A stretch of 64,000 nt of DNA from Synechococcus sp. A15-62 (GCF_014280075.1 NZ_CP047950.1:744001-808000); one strand, 5' to 3'. Counted from the first letter of the stretch, positions 1-9,423 are shown. Notes: generated by a model not told the origin, from the letters alone. Program-made: numbers and translations.

Positions 1-1107
1 GTGGATGAGATGCATGTTGATGGCTTCCGATTCGATGAAGGCTCTGTGTTGAGTCGTGGCGAAGACGGTTCTCCTTTGGAGCATCCTCCAGTGATTTGGG
101 CGATTGAGCTCGACGATATTCTTGGTAAGAGCAAGGTGATTGCTGAAGCTTGGGATGCTGCAGGTCTGTACCAAATTGGCTATTTCCCAGGAGCACGGTG
201 GGCTGAGTGGAACGGTAAATACAGAGATTGCATCCGTCGTTTCATCAAAGGTGATGCGGGCATTATCAGCGAGGTGGCTTCACGTATTACGGGCAGTGCA
301 GATCTCTATCAGTGGCACCACCACGAGCCTGTGAACAGCGTGAATTTCGTCACGGCACATGATGGATTTACTCTTTATGACCTAACTGCGTACAACGAAA
401 AGCACAACTGGGCGAATGGGGAAGGAAATAACGATGGTATTGATGAAAATTTAAGTTGGAACTGTGGTTTCGAAGGTGAGACTGATGACCAGTGGATTAA
501 CGACATGAGAAAAAGACAAGTTAAAAATTTCGCCACAATTCATATGCTTTCTATGGGTGTACCCATGATCGTGGGTGGTGATGAATACATGCGGAGTCAG
601 GGTGGCAACAACAACACTTACTGCCATGATAACGAGATCAATTGGTATGACTGGGATCAGATCGCATCAAAGGAAAGTCAGGAGATGATTCGTTTCTGGT
701 CTCTTCTGATCGAGAAAAGAAAAATGTATATTGACCACTTCCGTGGCCGTTATTTCAAGGGCAAATCAAATAAATTTGGACTAAACGATATTGCTTGGCA
801 CGGTACGCAGTTGAACAATCCTGGCTGGGATAACAGTGATGCTCGATGCCTTGCTATGACCCTTGGAGACACGGCTGAGGATACAGATCAGACTCACAAT
901 GTTCACATTATGTTCAATATGTTCTGGGATGCTGTCGAATTTGAGATTCCTCAAATTCCAGGATTAGCCTGGTACCGAGCAATCGACACTGCTTTGCCTT
1001 CACCTCAGGACATCGAGTCTCCCGATCAACAGGTTGCTGTTCAAGGAAACAGCTATTTGGTGACCGGCCGCAGCATCGTGACGCTTGTCTCTCGAGCGTC
1101 AAATTGA
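1..1107 (+). CDS. glgX: Glycogen debranching enzyme (GlgX/isoamylase type), C-terminal part
   Basis: Partial gene that enters the window already open; the first GTG is an internal codon. Encodes the second half of a GH13 alpha-1,6-glucan debranching enzyme that removes branches during glycogen breakdown in the cytoplasm. Three GH13 catalytic blocks are visible: DGFRFDEG near residue 7 (nucleophile Asp in the family), IAEAWD near residue 47 (acid/base Glu) and FVTAHDGFT near residue 115 (transition-state Asp). GEGNNDGIDENLSWNCG is typical of the GlgX/TreX branch. The C-terminal beta domain runs to residue 368. It is followed after 51 bp by an epimerase-family gene on the same strand, possibly a carbohydrate metabolism unit. 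Family assignment is firm; the exact substrate preference is inferred. Confidence 0.93.
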   Translation: MDEMHVDGFRFDEGSVLSRGEDGSPLEHPPVIWAIELDDILGKSKVIAEAWDAAGLYQIGYFPGARWAEWNGKYRDCIRRFIKGDAGIISEVASRITGSADLYQWHHHEPVNSVNFVTAHDGFTLYDLTAYNEKHNWANGEGNNDGIDENLSWNCGFEGETDDQWINDMRKRQVKNFATIHMLSMGVPMIVGGDEYMRSQGGNNNTYCHDNEINWYDWDQIASKESQEMIRFWSLLIEKRKMYIDHFRGRYFKGKSNKFGLNDIAWHGTQLNNPGWDNSDARCLAMTLGDTAEDTDQTHNVHIMFNMFWDAVEFEIPQIPGLAWYRAIDTALPSPQDIESPDQQVAVQGNSYLVTGRSIVTLVSRASN

Positions 1108-1158
1108 CTTTTATTTAATCCTTACACATTCTCTAGAAACCTCACATTCAACCCAGTC

Positions 1159-3318
1159 ATGGCATCTTCCAATCAGCTTAATTTCCCTTTTTCTGACCTG
1201 GTCGCTGGTTACATTCGTAGCGTTTCATACCCCGATGTTTTCGACTGTAAAGGCGAGGTAGAACTCGAAACATCCGATGGAAGGATGTACACAGTGAAAA
1301 TTACTGATGCAGCATACGCTGAGCTGGTCAGGAATCTAGGTGAGCCATTCCAAATGGCTCCCGATCTTAGTCAGATCTTGGTTGAGGGCAGATTCATTCA
1401 CGTTTATGGCCTTTTCTATCCTGAATCAGACCGGTTGAAGTTTGAAGCCAAGCATATGTTGCTGTTTGGTCGAGGGAAGGATGACCTTAGATTTGAAAAC
1501 CAGAACTGGTGGATTCATCAGATTCAGCAATTGTTGAACTTCTATTTGGAAGCACAGTTCCAAGTGGTTGAAGGTGAATCCATTGACTTCAAAAAGTTCA
1601 GAACAGATCTCAGTGCGGAAGGTAAAAAGCAGGACGGTGTTCAAAATCTTGATACCATCTCACGCTTGATCTATGGCTTTGCGACGGCCTACATGATCAC
1701 CGGCGACGAGCGGGCTTTGGAGGCAGCCAAGAACGGAACTGAATATATGCAGCGCCATTTCAGGCACCAAAACAAGAGCGAAGGGATCTGCTACTGGTAC
1801 AGCCAAATTGACATCCAAGAGGATGGTAGCGTTCGCAAATACATGGGCTCCACTGCCGGTGGTGATGAAGGTGGTAATGCAATTCCGTGTTATGAACAAA
1901 TTTATGCTCTTGCTGGTCCAACCCAGACGTGGCGACTAATCGGTGGCGAAAGTATTAAGCAAGATATTGACGACACGATCTCATTCCTTAACCGCTACTA
2001 CAAAGATCATGGTCCATACGGTGGATACTATTCACACGTTGATCCTGTCACTTTTGATGCCAAGGCTGATTCTCTTGGTGTCAACAAGGCCAAGAAAAAT
2101 TGGAACTCCGTTGGCGACCACGCTCCGGCTTATCTCATCAACTTGTATTTAGCCACTGGTGATGAGAACTATGGAACGTTCCTTGAAGATACTTTCGACA
2201 CGATTTGTGAGCATTTCCCTGATTATGGCTACAGCCCCTTCATGAACGAGAAGTTCTACGAAGACTGGACCCATGACCTGAAGTGGGGGATTCACCAAGC
2301 AAGGTGCGTGGTCGGTCACAATCTAAAAGTTGCCTGGAACCTCACCAGGATGCATAGCTTGATGCCCAAGGAGAGCTACAAGACGTTCGCTCATCAGATT
2401 GCTGATGCGATTCCAGGCGCAGGTTGTGATAACCAGCGCGGTGGCTGGTACGACATGATGGAGCGTACCCTGAAGGATGGGGAAGAGCATTACCGTCGCG
2501 TCTGGCACGATAGAAAAGCCTGGTGGCAGCAGGAACAGGGGATTCTTGCTTACTACATCATGGCTGGTGTTTACAACGACAAACCTGAATACCTCCGCTA
2601 CGCAAGGGAAGGTTCTGCCTTCTACAACGGCTGGTTCCTCGATTACGACGCTGGTGGAATCTATTTCAACGTTCTTTCGAATGGTCAACCCTATTCATTG
2701 GGTGGAGAGCGTGGAAAGGGCAGTCACTCGATGGCTGGCTATCACTCCTTCGAACTCTGCTTCCTTGCAGCAATCTACTCAAACTTATTGGTGAACAAGG
2801 AACCGATGGATTTCTACTTCAAGCCGGATCCTCAGGCTTGGCCCGAAAACAAACTCCGTGTTGCTCCTGATCTACTACCTGCTGGTAGCGTAGAACTATC
2901 GGAAGTTTGGATTGATGACAAGTCTTACACAGATTTCGATCGAGCCAACTTGATTGTCAATCTGCCTGAATCGGATATGCCCTTAAAGGTTCGTGTCAGG
3001 ATTGAACCTGCAGGCTTGGGCTTTAGTGCTGATCTGATGACCTATGAAAATAGCATTGCTAACTTTGCATTGGACGGAGATCTGACCCGCTGCAAATTGC
3101 CACTTCTTAAGAAGGAAGTGGAGAAACTGAGCTGCCTGAAGGGCATGGTCCTCGATATGACCAATCTCAAGACTGTTGACGACACAGGCTGGAATTACCT
3201 GTTATTCACAAAGCAACAAAGAGGTGCTGATTTCAGCCTCTCACTCAAGGGTTTGAACGCAGAAATCGCACAGTCCCTAAAAGATGCAGAACTAGACGAA
3301 GAGTTTACAACTCTCTAA
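1159..3318 (+). CDS. N-acylglucosamine 2-epimerase family protein with extra N-terminal domain and STAS-like C-terminus
   Basis: 719 residues, much longer than ordinary AGE-family sugar epimerases (about 390-420). Residues 1-115 form an extra N-terminal domain that I do not recognise. Residues 116-550 look like an alpha/alpha-barrel AGE domain: GHNLKVAWNL near 386 matches the family GHxxExAW block, WWQQEQ near 455, and HSMAGYH near 523 contains likely catalytic histidines. Residues 600-715 resemble a STAS domain (VLDMTNLKTVDDTGW near 664, then a glycine before a helical end). AGE enzymes interconvert hexoses or their N-acyl forms at C2; the substrate here is unknown. ATG start at 1159. A strong terminator follows at 3353, so it probably ends a transcript beginning upstream with glgX. 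Confidence 0.8.
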   Translation: MASSNQLNFPFSDLVAGYIRSVSYPDVFDCKGEVELETSDGRMYTVKITDAAYAELVRNLGEPFQMAPDLSQILVEGRFIHVYGLFYPESDRLKFEAKHMLLFGRGKDDLRFENQNWWIHQIQQLLNFYLEAQFQVVEGESIDFKKFRTDLSAEGKKQDGVQNLDTISRLIYGFATAYMITGDERALEAAKNGTEYMQRHFRHQNKSEGICYWYSQIDIQEDGSVRKYMGSTAGGDEGGNAIPCYEQIYALAGPTQTWRLIGGESIKQDIDDTISFLNRYYKDHGPYGGYYSHVDPVTFDAKADSLGVNKAKKNWNSVGDHAPAYLINLYLATGDENYGTFLEDTFDTICEHFPDYGYSPFMNEKFYEDWTHDLKWGIHQARCVVGHNLKVAWNLTRMHSLMPKESYKTFAHQIADAIPGAGCDNQRGGWYDMMERTLKDGEEHYRRVWHDRKAWWQQEQGILAYYIMAGVYNDKPEYLRYAREGSAFYNGWFLDYDAGGIYFNVLSNGQPYSLGGERGKGSHSMAGYHSFELCFLAAIYSNLLVNKEPMDFYFKPDPQAWPENKLRVAPDLLPAGSVELSEVWIDDKSYTDFDRANLIVNLPESDMPLKVRVRIEPAGLGFSADLMTYENSIANFALDGDLTRCKLPLLKKEVEKLSCLKGMVLDMTNLKTVDDTGWNYLLFTKQQRGADFSLSLKGLNAEIAQSLKDAELDEEFTTL

Positions 3319-3352
3319 CATTCTGAAAAAGGCTGACTTCAATCGTTAAATT

Positions 3353-3383
3353 AAGAGGGCATGTTTATCATGCCCTCTTTTTT
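3353..3383 (+). terminator. Rho-independent terminator after the epimerase-like gene
   Basis: An 11-bp perfect stem (3353-3363 with 3369-3379), loop of 5 bases, ending in a run of six T. It lies 35 bp after the stop at 3318 and 12 bp before the next ATG at 3395, so the TPR/oxygenase gene needs read-through or a promoter overlapping the hairpin. Confidence 0.85.
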
Positions 3384-3394
3384 GTAACAAGACC

Positions 3395-4795
3395 ATGACA
3401 GCAAGCAATATCTCCAACAATAGAAAGGGTGTTGAGGCTGCCATGGCAGGTAACCATATTGAAGCAGAAAAATTTTTTCGGCAGGCAATAAAAGAGAATG
3501 AAACCGCTATTGAAGGGTGTATGAACCTTATCAGACTTCTACATATGCAAGGAAGACACGCTGAGACAATTAGTGCATTCAAAGAGCTTCAAATAAATGT
3601 TCAAATAGAAAAGATCCATCCACAAATTTTGTATATGGTCACTCAAAGTGCTTTGGATATTGGCGACCAGAAAATAGCAATCCAGAACCTCAGCGTACTA
3701 TCCCCACAGCATCCTGGAAATAGTGAGATCCAGTGCATGCTTTCTGAGGCATTCATCAAAAGTGGAAGACTAGTAGATTCCCAAAAATTACTAGAGAGAG
3801 TAATACAACTCAACCCAGAGGATCCCAGTATTGCCACACAACTAGCTATTACGGAAAGTGAGCTTGGGAATTACAACAAGGCGGAGAAAATACACAAGCA
3901 ACTTGTAGGCAAATTTGAGAATGCATTTTTAAGTCACTTTAACTATGGTCTTTTTTTGGCAAACATAGGCGAAACAAAAAGGGCATTAAGATGTTTCGAA
4001 CGGTGTAAGCAAATCGTTCCAAATGCACCAGAGGCACAAGAGCAAATCGAGAAGTTAATCCAAAATGAAAGCAACGGATTGACAGAGATCTATCAAGATA
4101 TCGAGAAAAAATATTGGGTTGAAGCTGAAAAAAAGCTTAGAAAAAATAAAGAGGTAATAGAGCCAATTCAGTTTTGGGCTGCAGTTAATGAGTTACCAAA
4201 AGAAAATCAGCAAAAACTAGGAAGTATTCAGGCTTTTGACGCAGAAATACAGATCAGAATAGTTGAACTCTATTCCGTCTCGGAAAAAGAAAAGTTTTTG
4301 GCTGAACTTGTCGATAACGTGAAGAATGCAGAAAGCTTGATTTGGAATCGAGCTGGCAAACCAACACGGCATGGACTACAAAGCCATGAAATATTGAATG
4401 GTAGTCAATCAACCGCCATTCAGGATTTATGTAGGCGTCTCAAGGAAGCCTCACTTGACTACATCAAAAACAAACCACTTCTGCAAAAAATTAGAAATCA
4501 AAAAAAGGGAAATAAAGAATTGAGTGGCTGGAGTGTGGTGTTGAAGAAAGGGGGACATCAAAAACGTCATATCCATCCAGAATCCATTGTGAGTGGAGTC
4601 GTCTACATACAACTTCCAAAAGAGAGCGCTAACGAGGAAAAAAAAGAAGGGAACCTAGTGTTCCCTTCAAATAATATGAAAATGGTCACCCCGAAAGAAG
4701 GTATGGCGGTAATATTCCCGAGCTATCTAGCCCATGAAACGGTACCAATTAATAGCAACGAAGAGCGAATCTGTATCGCTTTTAATTGGACATAA
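3395..4795 (+). CDS. TPR-repeat protein with C-terminal putative 2OG-Fe(II) oxygenase domain
   Basis: 466 residues. Residues 10-220 read as tandem helical TPR units (for example AAMAGNHIEAEKFFRQAI, then SGRLVDSQKLLERVIQLNP). Residues 325-466 match the putative 2OG-Fe(II) oxygenase family often found behind TPRs: HIHPESIVSGVVYIQLP with H392 and H394, then FPSYLAHETVP with distal H447 and R458 as probable cosubstrate ligand. The fold would hydroxylate an unknown target; TPRs suggest a protein or glycan partner. The gene is AT-rich and lysine-rich compared with the core part of the window, suggesting transfer. It is convergent with, and only 2 bp from, the next gene on the other strand. Function beyond the fold is not known. 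Confidence 0.75.
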   Translation: MTASNISNNRKGVEAAMAGNHIEAEKFFRQAIKENETAIEGCMNLIRLLHMQGRHAETISAFKELQINVQIEKIHPQILYMVTQSALDIGDQKIAIQNLSVLSPQHPGNSEIQCMLSEAFIKSGRLVDSQKLLERVIQLNPEDPSIATQLAITESELGNYNKAEKIHKQLVGKFENAFLSHFNYGLFLANIGETKRALRCFERCKQIVPNAPEAQEQIEKLIQNESNGLTEIYQDIEKKYWVEAEKKLRKNKEVIEPIQFWAAVNELPKENQQKLGSIQAFDAEIQIRIVELYSVSEKEKFLAELVDNVKNAESLIWNRAGKPTRHGLQSHEILNGSQSTAIQDLCRRLKEASLDYIKNKPLLQKIRNQKKGNKELSGWSVVLKKGGHQKRHIHPESIVSGVVYIQLPKESANEEKKEGNLVFPSNNMKMVTPKEGMAVIFPSYLAHETVPINSNEERICIAFNWT

Positions 4796-4797
4796 GT

Positions 4798-6441
4798 TCA
4801 GCTATATGGTCGTACGGAATATCCACCATGCACGGCATCTACAAAGAAACGATAGTTACCTGTGTGAGTCGGTGTGAACTCCAGGGCAGGAGGATTGCCG
4901 TGAGATGTCAGCTGTCCAAAGCGCTTGAGAGAGCGTCTTGAAGGATCTGCCGCATCAGGGTTACTACCACTGAAATCAAATCCATAACAGTCGAGTTCAT
5001 AATCAGCATAAACAAGTGCCCAGGGTGAGCGATTGGCGACGTATTTATAGTTGTAAGTTTTTCCAGCAGTTAAGGGAACGACACGATCAAAACAGCCGGG
5101 TTGAAGAGGATTCATCAAGTTCAAAGCTGACTCTGGATTCCAAGCTTCGAGAGTTTCTGTATCGTCAAACGATCCGACAAGAGACATCGAATCAAGAGAG
5201 GAAACAGGAAGAAGTTGACCAGGTCCGGCAACCACACGAATCGAGAGCCGATCTGTCTCAGGGTCAAAGACAAATTCGAGGTCACTATTAACATCAAGCT
5301 TGAAGCAGATATTTAATTCATGCGGCTTCCCATGCCAAGTCACACATTCGAGTGAAGAGGAAGGTATGCCGTCATTGATATCAATCCAACAGCCTAGCCC
5401 CATCGTGTCAAGAAAGAGCTCAGAACTGATCCCAACATTTACGACATGAAAGCCAGACTTAACAGACGTTTTGAGTGAAAACTTGTCAGAGTTTGCAATT
5501 GGCTTCATCAAGCGTTCAGGATCCGTTGGATCAAACTGGTTGGCTTCAAAGATACTCCCAAGAAGTTGAAAAGAAATTCGGTCGTTCAAAACATCCGGCG
5601 TTTTAAGTGAGGGATTGGCGGGAGATGGAATTACGCTGAAGTGAGGTGAATTTGAGGTCGGATCGTGAAGATTAAAACGATACTCGCCGTCTTCAAATAC
5701 CTGAATCGTGCAACCTGAATGCATGGAAGAACCGTGACTGCTACCAAAACCAGTCCCTTGAACAAGCGACGATTTGCCATCATTTAAGGCAGAAAAACCA
5801 TAATCTTCATCGTGGTTGGCAGAGATCAGAAACTGATAAATACCATCAGCACGAAAATCGATACCACCAGTCTTCAATAAGGGGACATCGATAGTCCATA
5901 GCTGATCAGACTGCTTGACAAACTCACGTCCTTTGAGACGAGGGTCAAATTTGTCAAACATATTGAGACTATCCCATGGAAAACCATTCAATTGGAAGGA
6001 ATCAAATGAATCAACATGGTGAAAAGTATTATGCCCAGCATTGGGCTTACAAGTTAACTGCATTGACTCAGAGTCAAACTCAAAGACGATGAGCTGAGAG
6101 ACATCAACGCGAAAATTGATGTTGTAGGTTGATCTCCCATCACGAGTTTCGATCAGATCGAAAACCCCAGACTGCTTCTTGGATAATGATGTTTTGAGTT
6201 GGCGTTTAGGAGAATGATTGATTACAAGACGGAGACTATAAAGGCCATTAACATCTGGAAGTTGTGGACCATCGACAGCATGACAAATACGCCAGGTGGT
6301 TTCCGACACCCTGACCATATCAAGAGCTGTTTCAAACGGATTCCATCGCCAACGACGTCGATGGATTGTGCCAAGCAGGCTGACTGATTCAATCGTCTCA
6401 GAGTCAATATGTTGTTGAGTGAAGCGTGGCAACAAAAACAT
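4798..6441 (-). CDS. Protein of four tandem carbohydrate-binding-like modules, function unknown
   Basis: 547 residues with no signal peptide and no catalytic domain that I can find. Four diverged repeats are visible at about residues 18-135, 144-270, 287-405 and 414-545. Each begins with a strand like SxxLxGS followed by W/FxP and a Leu-Met pair, and continues with beta strands ending in an aromatic-rich YxFxxD-type strand. The last module (SMSLVGSF, WNPESALNLM, AGKTYNYKYVANRS) resembles X25/CBM48-like alpha-glucan-binding modules of pullulanases. Position close to a glycogen debranching gene makes an alpha-glucan-binding role plausible, but this is inference. ATG start at 6441; an intergenic region of 250 bp separates it from the divergent DJ-1 gene. 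Confidence 0.6.
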   Translation of the reverse strand: MFLLPRFTQQHIDSETIESVSLLGTIHRRRWRWNPFETALDMVRVSETTWRICHAVDGPQLPDVNGLYSLRLVINHSPKRQLKTSLSKKQSGVFDLIETRDGRSTYNINFRVDVSQLIVFEFDSESMQLTCKPNAGHNTFHHVDSFDSFQLNGFPWDSLNMFDKFDPRLKGREFVKQSDQLWTIDVPLLKTGGIDFRADGIYQFLISANHDEDYGFSALNDGKSSLVQGTGFGSSHGSSMHSGCTIQVFEDGEYRFNLHDPTSNSPHFSVIPSPANPSLKTPDVLNDRISFQLLGSIFEANQFDPTDPERLMKPIANSDKFSLKTSVKSGFHVVNVGISSELFLDTMGLGCWIDINDGIPSSSLECVTWHGKPHELNICFKLDVNSDLEFVFDPETDRLSIRVVAGPGQLLPVSSLDSMSLVGSFDDTETLEAWNPESALNLMNPLQPGCFDRVVPLTAGKTYNYKYVANRSPWALVYADYELDCYGFDFSGSNPDAADPSRRSLKRFGQLTSHGNPPALEFTPTHTGNYRFFVDAVHGGYSVRPYS

Positions 6442-6691
6442 CGAGACTGGTGTGAAGGCTCAAACCACTGATAGCCAGAAGCAGGACATAACGCAATCAT
6501 TGAGGAATGAAGCGACCTTGAGTGAACCAGGGATAATAAAAGCCTAAAGAATCAAAGTACTGGTCAGCGAGTCAACACAATGGGGTCACGAAGCGTGAAA
6601 GCATCTTTGGCTTTAATGATGCCAAATGGAAAGCTTGTGACTATCGTTGATTTGAGTGAAAGCAACACTCTGACCTTATCTACCATTGGCT
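6442..6691. promoter_or_regulatory. Divergent intergenic region
   Basis: 250 bp between two divergently transcribed genes, so it should carry promoters for both. It is AT-rich with elements such as GATAATAAAA near 6531, but I could not define a convincing -35/-10 pair or a terminator. No supported coding sequence lies in it. Confidence 0.35.
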
Positions 6692-7549
6692 ATGGCAAAA
6701 AGAATTCTGGTCGTCCTGTCTGAGTGGGGCTACTGGGGCGAAGAGCTGATTGGCCCCCTTGATGTGCTGACGAAAGCTGGTTATCAGCTTGATTTCATGA
6801 CTTCGTTTGGCAGGAAGCCGCCGGCGTTGCCCCCTAGCATGGAAGAAGGATATCTTGATCCACCGCTAAACAAGGTTGTTACCGACGCACACTATGCGAA
6901 GCGGACAACCGAGGTACATGAATCAAATCTTCTCGATAATCCAATTAATTTGTCTGAGAAGATTTCGTTGATGCCTTATTTCAACGGACTAAATTTTGGA
7001 TTAGAACTAGCAGCATTTCATGAAAGAAGAGAGGAATTCTGGAAAGAATTCGTTGATCCATACGATGCGCTGCTGCTCCCTGGAGGTAGCGGACCTATGG
7101 CAGACATGGTTAACAACGAAAGGCTGCATAACCTAATTCTTGGATATGTTGATCGTGACAAGCTGATTGCAGCTGAGTGCTATTGCGTCACGTGTCTGGC
7201 ATTTGCCAGGGACTGGACTGATAGAAAGAGCATTATTTGGGGCAAGCATGTCACTGGACACGCCAGGGAGTACGACTACAAAGAAAACACTGGCTTTGCA
7301 CAAATGTACGGCTTTGATGGTGAACCGATGAACACTACGGCTAACTTCGGGCCTCCGTTCTACCCATTGGAATATATCCTTCGTGATGCCACTGGCCCTC
7401 ATGGCAAATATCACGGTGGTGTCGGGAAGAATCTTTCAACGATTTTGGATTACCCCTTCCTTACGGGTCGTTCCACACAGGACTCCGCGTTGGTTGGAGA
7501 CCTGGTGCGGAAGGTGCTGGAAGACGGTCTTCGCCGCTACGGCTGGTAA
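6692..7549 (+). CDS. DJ-1/PfpI (Hsp31-like) family protein
   Basis: 285 residues from the ATG at 6692 (a TTG six bases upstream is possible). Class I glutamine-amidotransferase-like fold of the DJ-1/PfpI superfamily, whose members act as glyoxalase III, deglycase, chaperone or protease. The nucleophile elbow is LIAAECYCVTC with the expected Cys at 163; two further Cys at 165 and 168 sit beside it. GEELIGPLDVL near residue 16 holds the expected acidic partner, and DALLLPGGSGPM near 125 is the conserved loop. It precedes the ThDP decarboxylase-like gene on the same strand, with a weak hairpin between. Biochemical activity cannot be chosen from sequence alone. Confidence 0.82.
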   Translation: MAKRILVVLSEWGYWGEELIGPLDVLTKAGYQLDFMTSFGRKPPALPPSMEEGYLDPPLNKVVTDAHYAKRTTEVHESNLLDNPINLSEKISLMPYFNGLNFGLELAAFHERREEFWKEFVDPYDALLLPGGSGPMADMVNNERLHNLILGYVDRDKLIAAECYCVTCLAFARDWTDRKSIIWGKHVTGHAREYDYKENTGFAQMYGFDGEPMNTTANFGPPFYPLEYILRDATGPHGKYHGGVGKNLSTILDYPFLTGRSTQDSALVGDLVRKVLEDGLRRYGW

Positions 7550-7564
7550 AGCAAACAACTAAAA

Positions 7565-7589
7565 GGGCGCCTTAGTAGGCGCCTCGTTC
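7565..7589 (+). terminator. Hairpin after the DJ-1 gene, weak terminator or processing site
   Basis: GGCGCCT (7566-7572) pairs with AGGCGCC (7577-7583) around a 4-base loop; the downstream tract CGTTCTTT is only partly T-rich. It may attenuate rather than stop transcription into the ThDP-enzyme gene. Confidence 0.5.
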
Positions 7590-7611
7590 TTTACTCACAT
7601 CTCGAGAAATT

Positions 7612-9333
7612 ATGAAAGGACATGAGGCGATCCTGAGGCAGTTTCTTGCCAACGACCTGGACCATATGTTCGGGAACCCAGGGACTGTGGAACAGGGTTT
7701 TCTGGATGCTTTGGCAGATGTGCCAGAGATGAAGTACATCCTTACCCTTCAAGAATCAATTGCAGTGCTGTGTGCAGACGGCTACGCGAGGGCACGGTTG
7801 AAGCCAGCATTGGTACAGATCCACAGTTCACCGGGACTCGGCAATGCAATCGGTAATCTTTATCAAGCGATGCGAGGACAGGCTCCACTGGTTGTCATCG
7901 GCGGAGATGCGGGAATCAAGTATCAGGCCATGGATGCACAGATGGCAGCTGATCTTGTCGCCATGGCAGAGCCAGTAACCAAATGGTCTGCCATGGTTCA
8001 ACATCCGTCAAGCTTGCTGCGGATGGTGAGACGAGCTATCAAAATCGCCTCAACTCCTCCCTGTGGCCCTGTTTATCTCTGTCTACCTGAAGACATTCTG
8101 GATGCTGAGGTCACGGAAGAAATCTTCCCCGCCCATGTACCAAGCTTGGCGACGACGCCACGGGGTGATGATCTGGAGAAGTTGGCCTCAGCGATTGAGC
8201 AGGCCAGCAACCCAATCATCCTGGTAGGCGATGGAGTTGCTTGGACCGGCGGGGTCGACCGGGTGGTTGAGTTGGCGGAAACCATGGGGGCAAAAGTCTA
8301 TTCAGCCGACGGTGGTGAGATTAACTTTCCCGATGATCACCTACTTAACTACGGAAGTACAGGACACATGTTCGGAGATGCAAGTCTTCCGATCATGAGA
8401 GGTTGTGATTTCTGTATCACTCTCGGAGCCTACTTACTACCAGAAGTATTTCCCCATCTAGGTGATATCTTTGACCCGAAGGCAACGGTCATTCATGTGG
8501 ATACCGATGTCAATAATATCGCCAAAAATCATCGGGTCGACATCTCCTACGTTGCCCATCCACATACAGTGATCGAGGGATTGATACCCCTAGTAAAGCA
8601 GTTGCCACAGAGTTGGCACAATGCCGCTCAGGAGAGAAGAAAAAAGCTGGAAAGCGAGTCACCTGTGGTCAATAATGACGTCGATATCAATTATGAAGTT
8701 GTACCGAAACATGCAAGTGGAGAATATGACGGCAAAAAGTTATCAATGCGGTCGGGGTATTTCATCAAAACGCTCTCTGAAATGATTCCCGAAAATAGAA
8801 TTATTTTTGACGAGGCATTGACCAATTCACCACCTGTCAACAAATACCTGCCAGGGCGTGCACCCGGTGAACGAATGTTGACACGAGGTGGGTCATTGGG
8901 TACTGGATTCCCCGGAGCCATTGGTGCCAAGATTGCTCATCCTGATCGATGCGTTGTTGGCTTCTCTGGTGATGGAGGAAGCATGTACACCATCCAGTGC
9001 CTGTGGACAGCAGCACGTCACAACGTTGCAGCAAAATTTGTGGTCTGTCAAAACAGATCGTACAAACTTCTGCAGGCAAACATTAGCCAATTCTGGAAGG
9101 AGAGAGGCATTGAAGGTAGGGAGTTCCCCATTCCTTTTGATCTATCCAAGCCTGAAATCTGCTTCAACGAAATTGCAAATAGCTTTGGTGTTGCAGGAGA
9201 GCAAGTTGTTCGACCTGATCAAGTTAAAGATGCAATTACAAGAATGTTGTCTCATGATGGGCCGTATCTTATCAATCTTGTACTTGATGGCACCATTAGA
9301 CCCGACTTAATTGGAGTTAAGTGCGGCCAATAA
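7612..9333 (+). CDS. Thiamine-diphosphate-dependent enzyme, benzoylformate-decarboxylase-like
   Basis: 573 residues with the three-domain layout of 2-keto-acid decarboxylases and acetolactate synthases. FGNPGT near 20, LQES with the cofactor-activating Glu48, and IHSSPGLGNA near 84 follow benzoylformate decarboxylase closely (its active-site His is kept, its active-site Ser of FGNPGS is Thr here). The ThDP/metal motif begins at GDGGSMYTIQ near 452 and ends with CQN about 27 residues later. It probably decarboxylates or ligates a 2-oxo acid; the substrate is unknown. No FAD-associated acetolactate synthase features stand out and no small subunit gene is adjacent. It follows the DJ-1 gene and leads into the NTF2/VOC/MBL series. 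Confidence 0.83.
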   Translation: MKGHEAILRQFLANDLDHMFGNPGTVEQGFLDALADVPEMKYILTLQESIAVLCADGYARARLKPALVQIHSSPGLGNAIGNLYQAMRGQAPLVVIGGDAGIKYQAMDAQMAADLVAMAEPVTKWSAMVQHPSSLLRMVRRAIKIASTPPCGPVYLCLPEDILDAEVTEEIFPAHVPSLATTPRGDDLEKLASAIEQASNPIILVGDGVAWTGGVDRVVELAETMGAKVYSADGGEINFPDDHLLNYGSTGHMFGDASLPIMRGCDFCITLGAYLLPEVFPHLGDIFDPKATVIHVDTDVNNIAKNHRVDISYVAHPHTVIEGLIPLVKQLPQSWHNAAQERRKKLESESPVVNNDVDINYEVVPKHASGEYDGKKLSMRSGYFIKTLSEMIPENRIIFDEALTNSPPVNKYLPGRAPGERMLTRGGSLGTGFPGAIGAKIAHPDRCVVGFSGDGGSMYTIQCLWTAARHNVAAKFVVCQNRSYKLLQANISQFWKERGIEGREFPIPFDLSKPEICFNEIANSFGVAGEQVVRPDQVKDAITRMLSHDGPYLINLVLDGTIRPDLIGVKCGQ

Positions 9334-9423
9334 CCATGCATATTTCATTATTGCTTCTTAATTATTTCCCTTCCGGATAAGTTTATCCAATTTTACTTTC
9401 AAACACTCATTCTGGTTTTCAAA

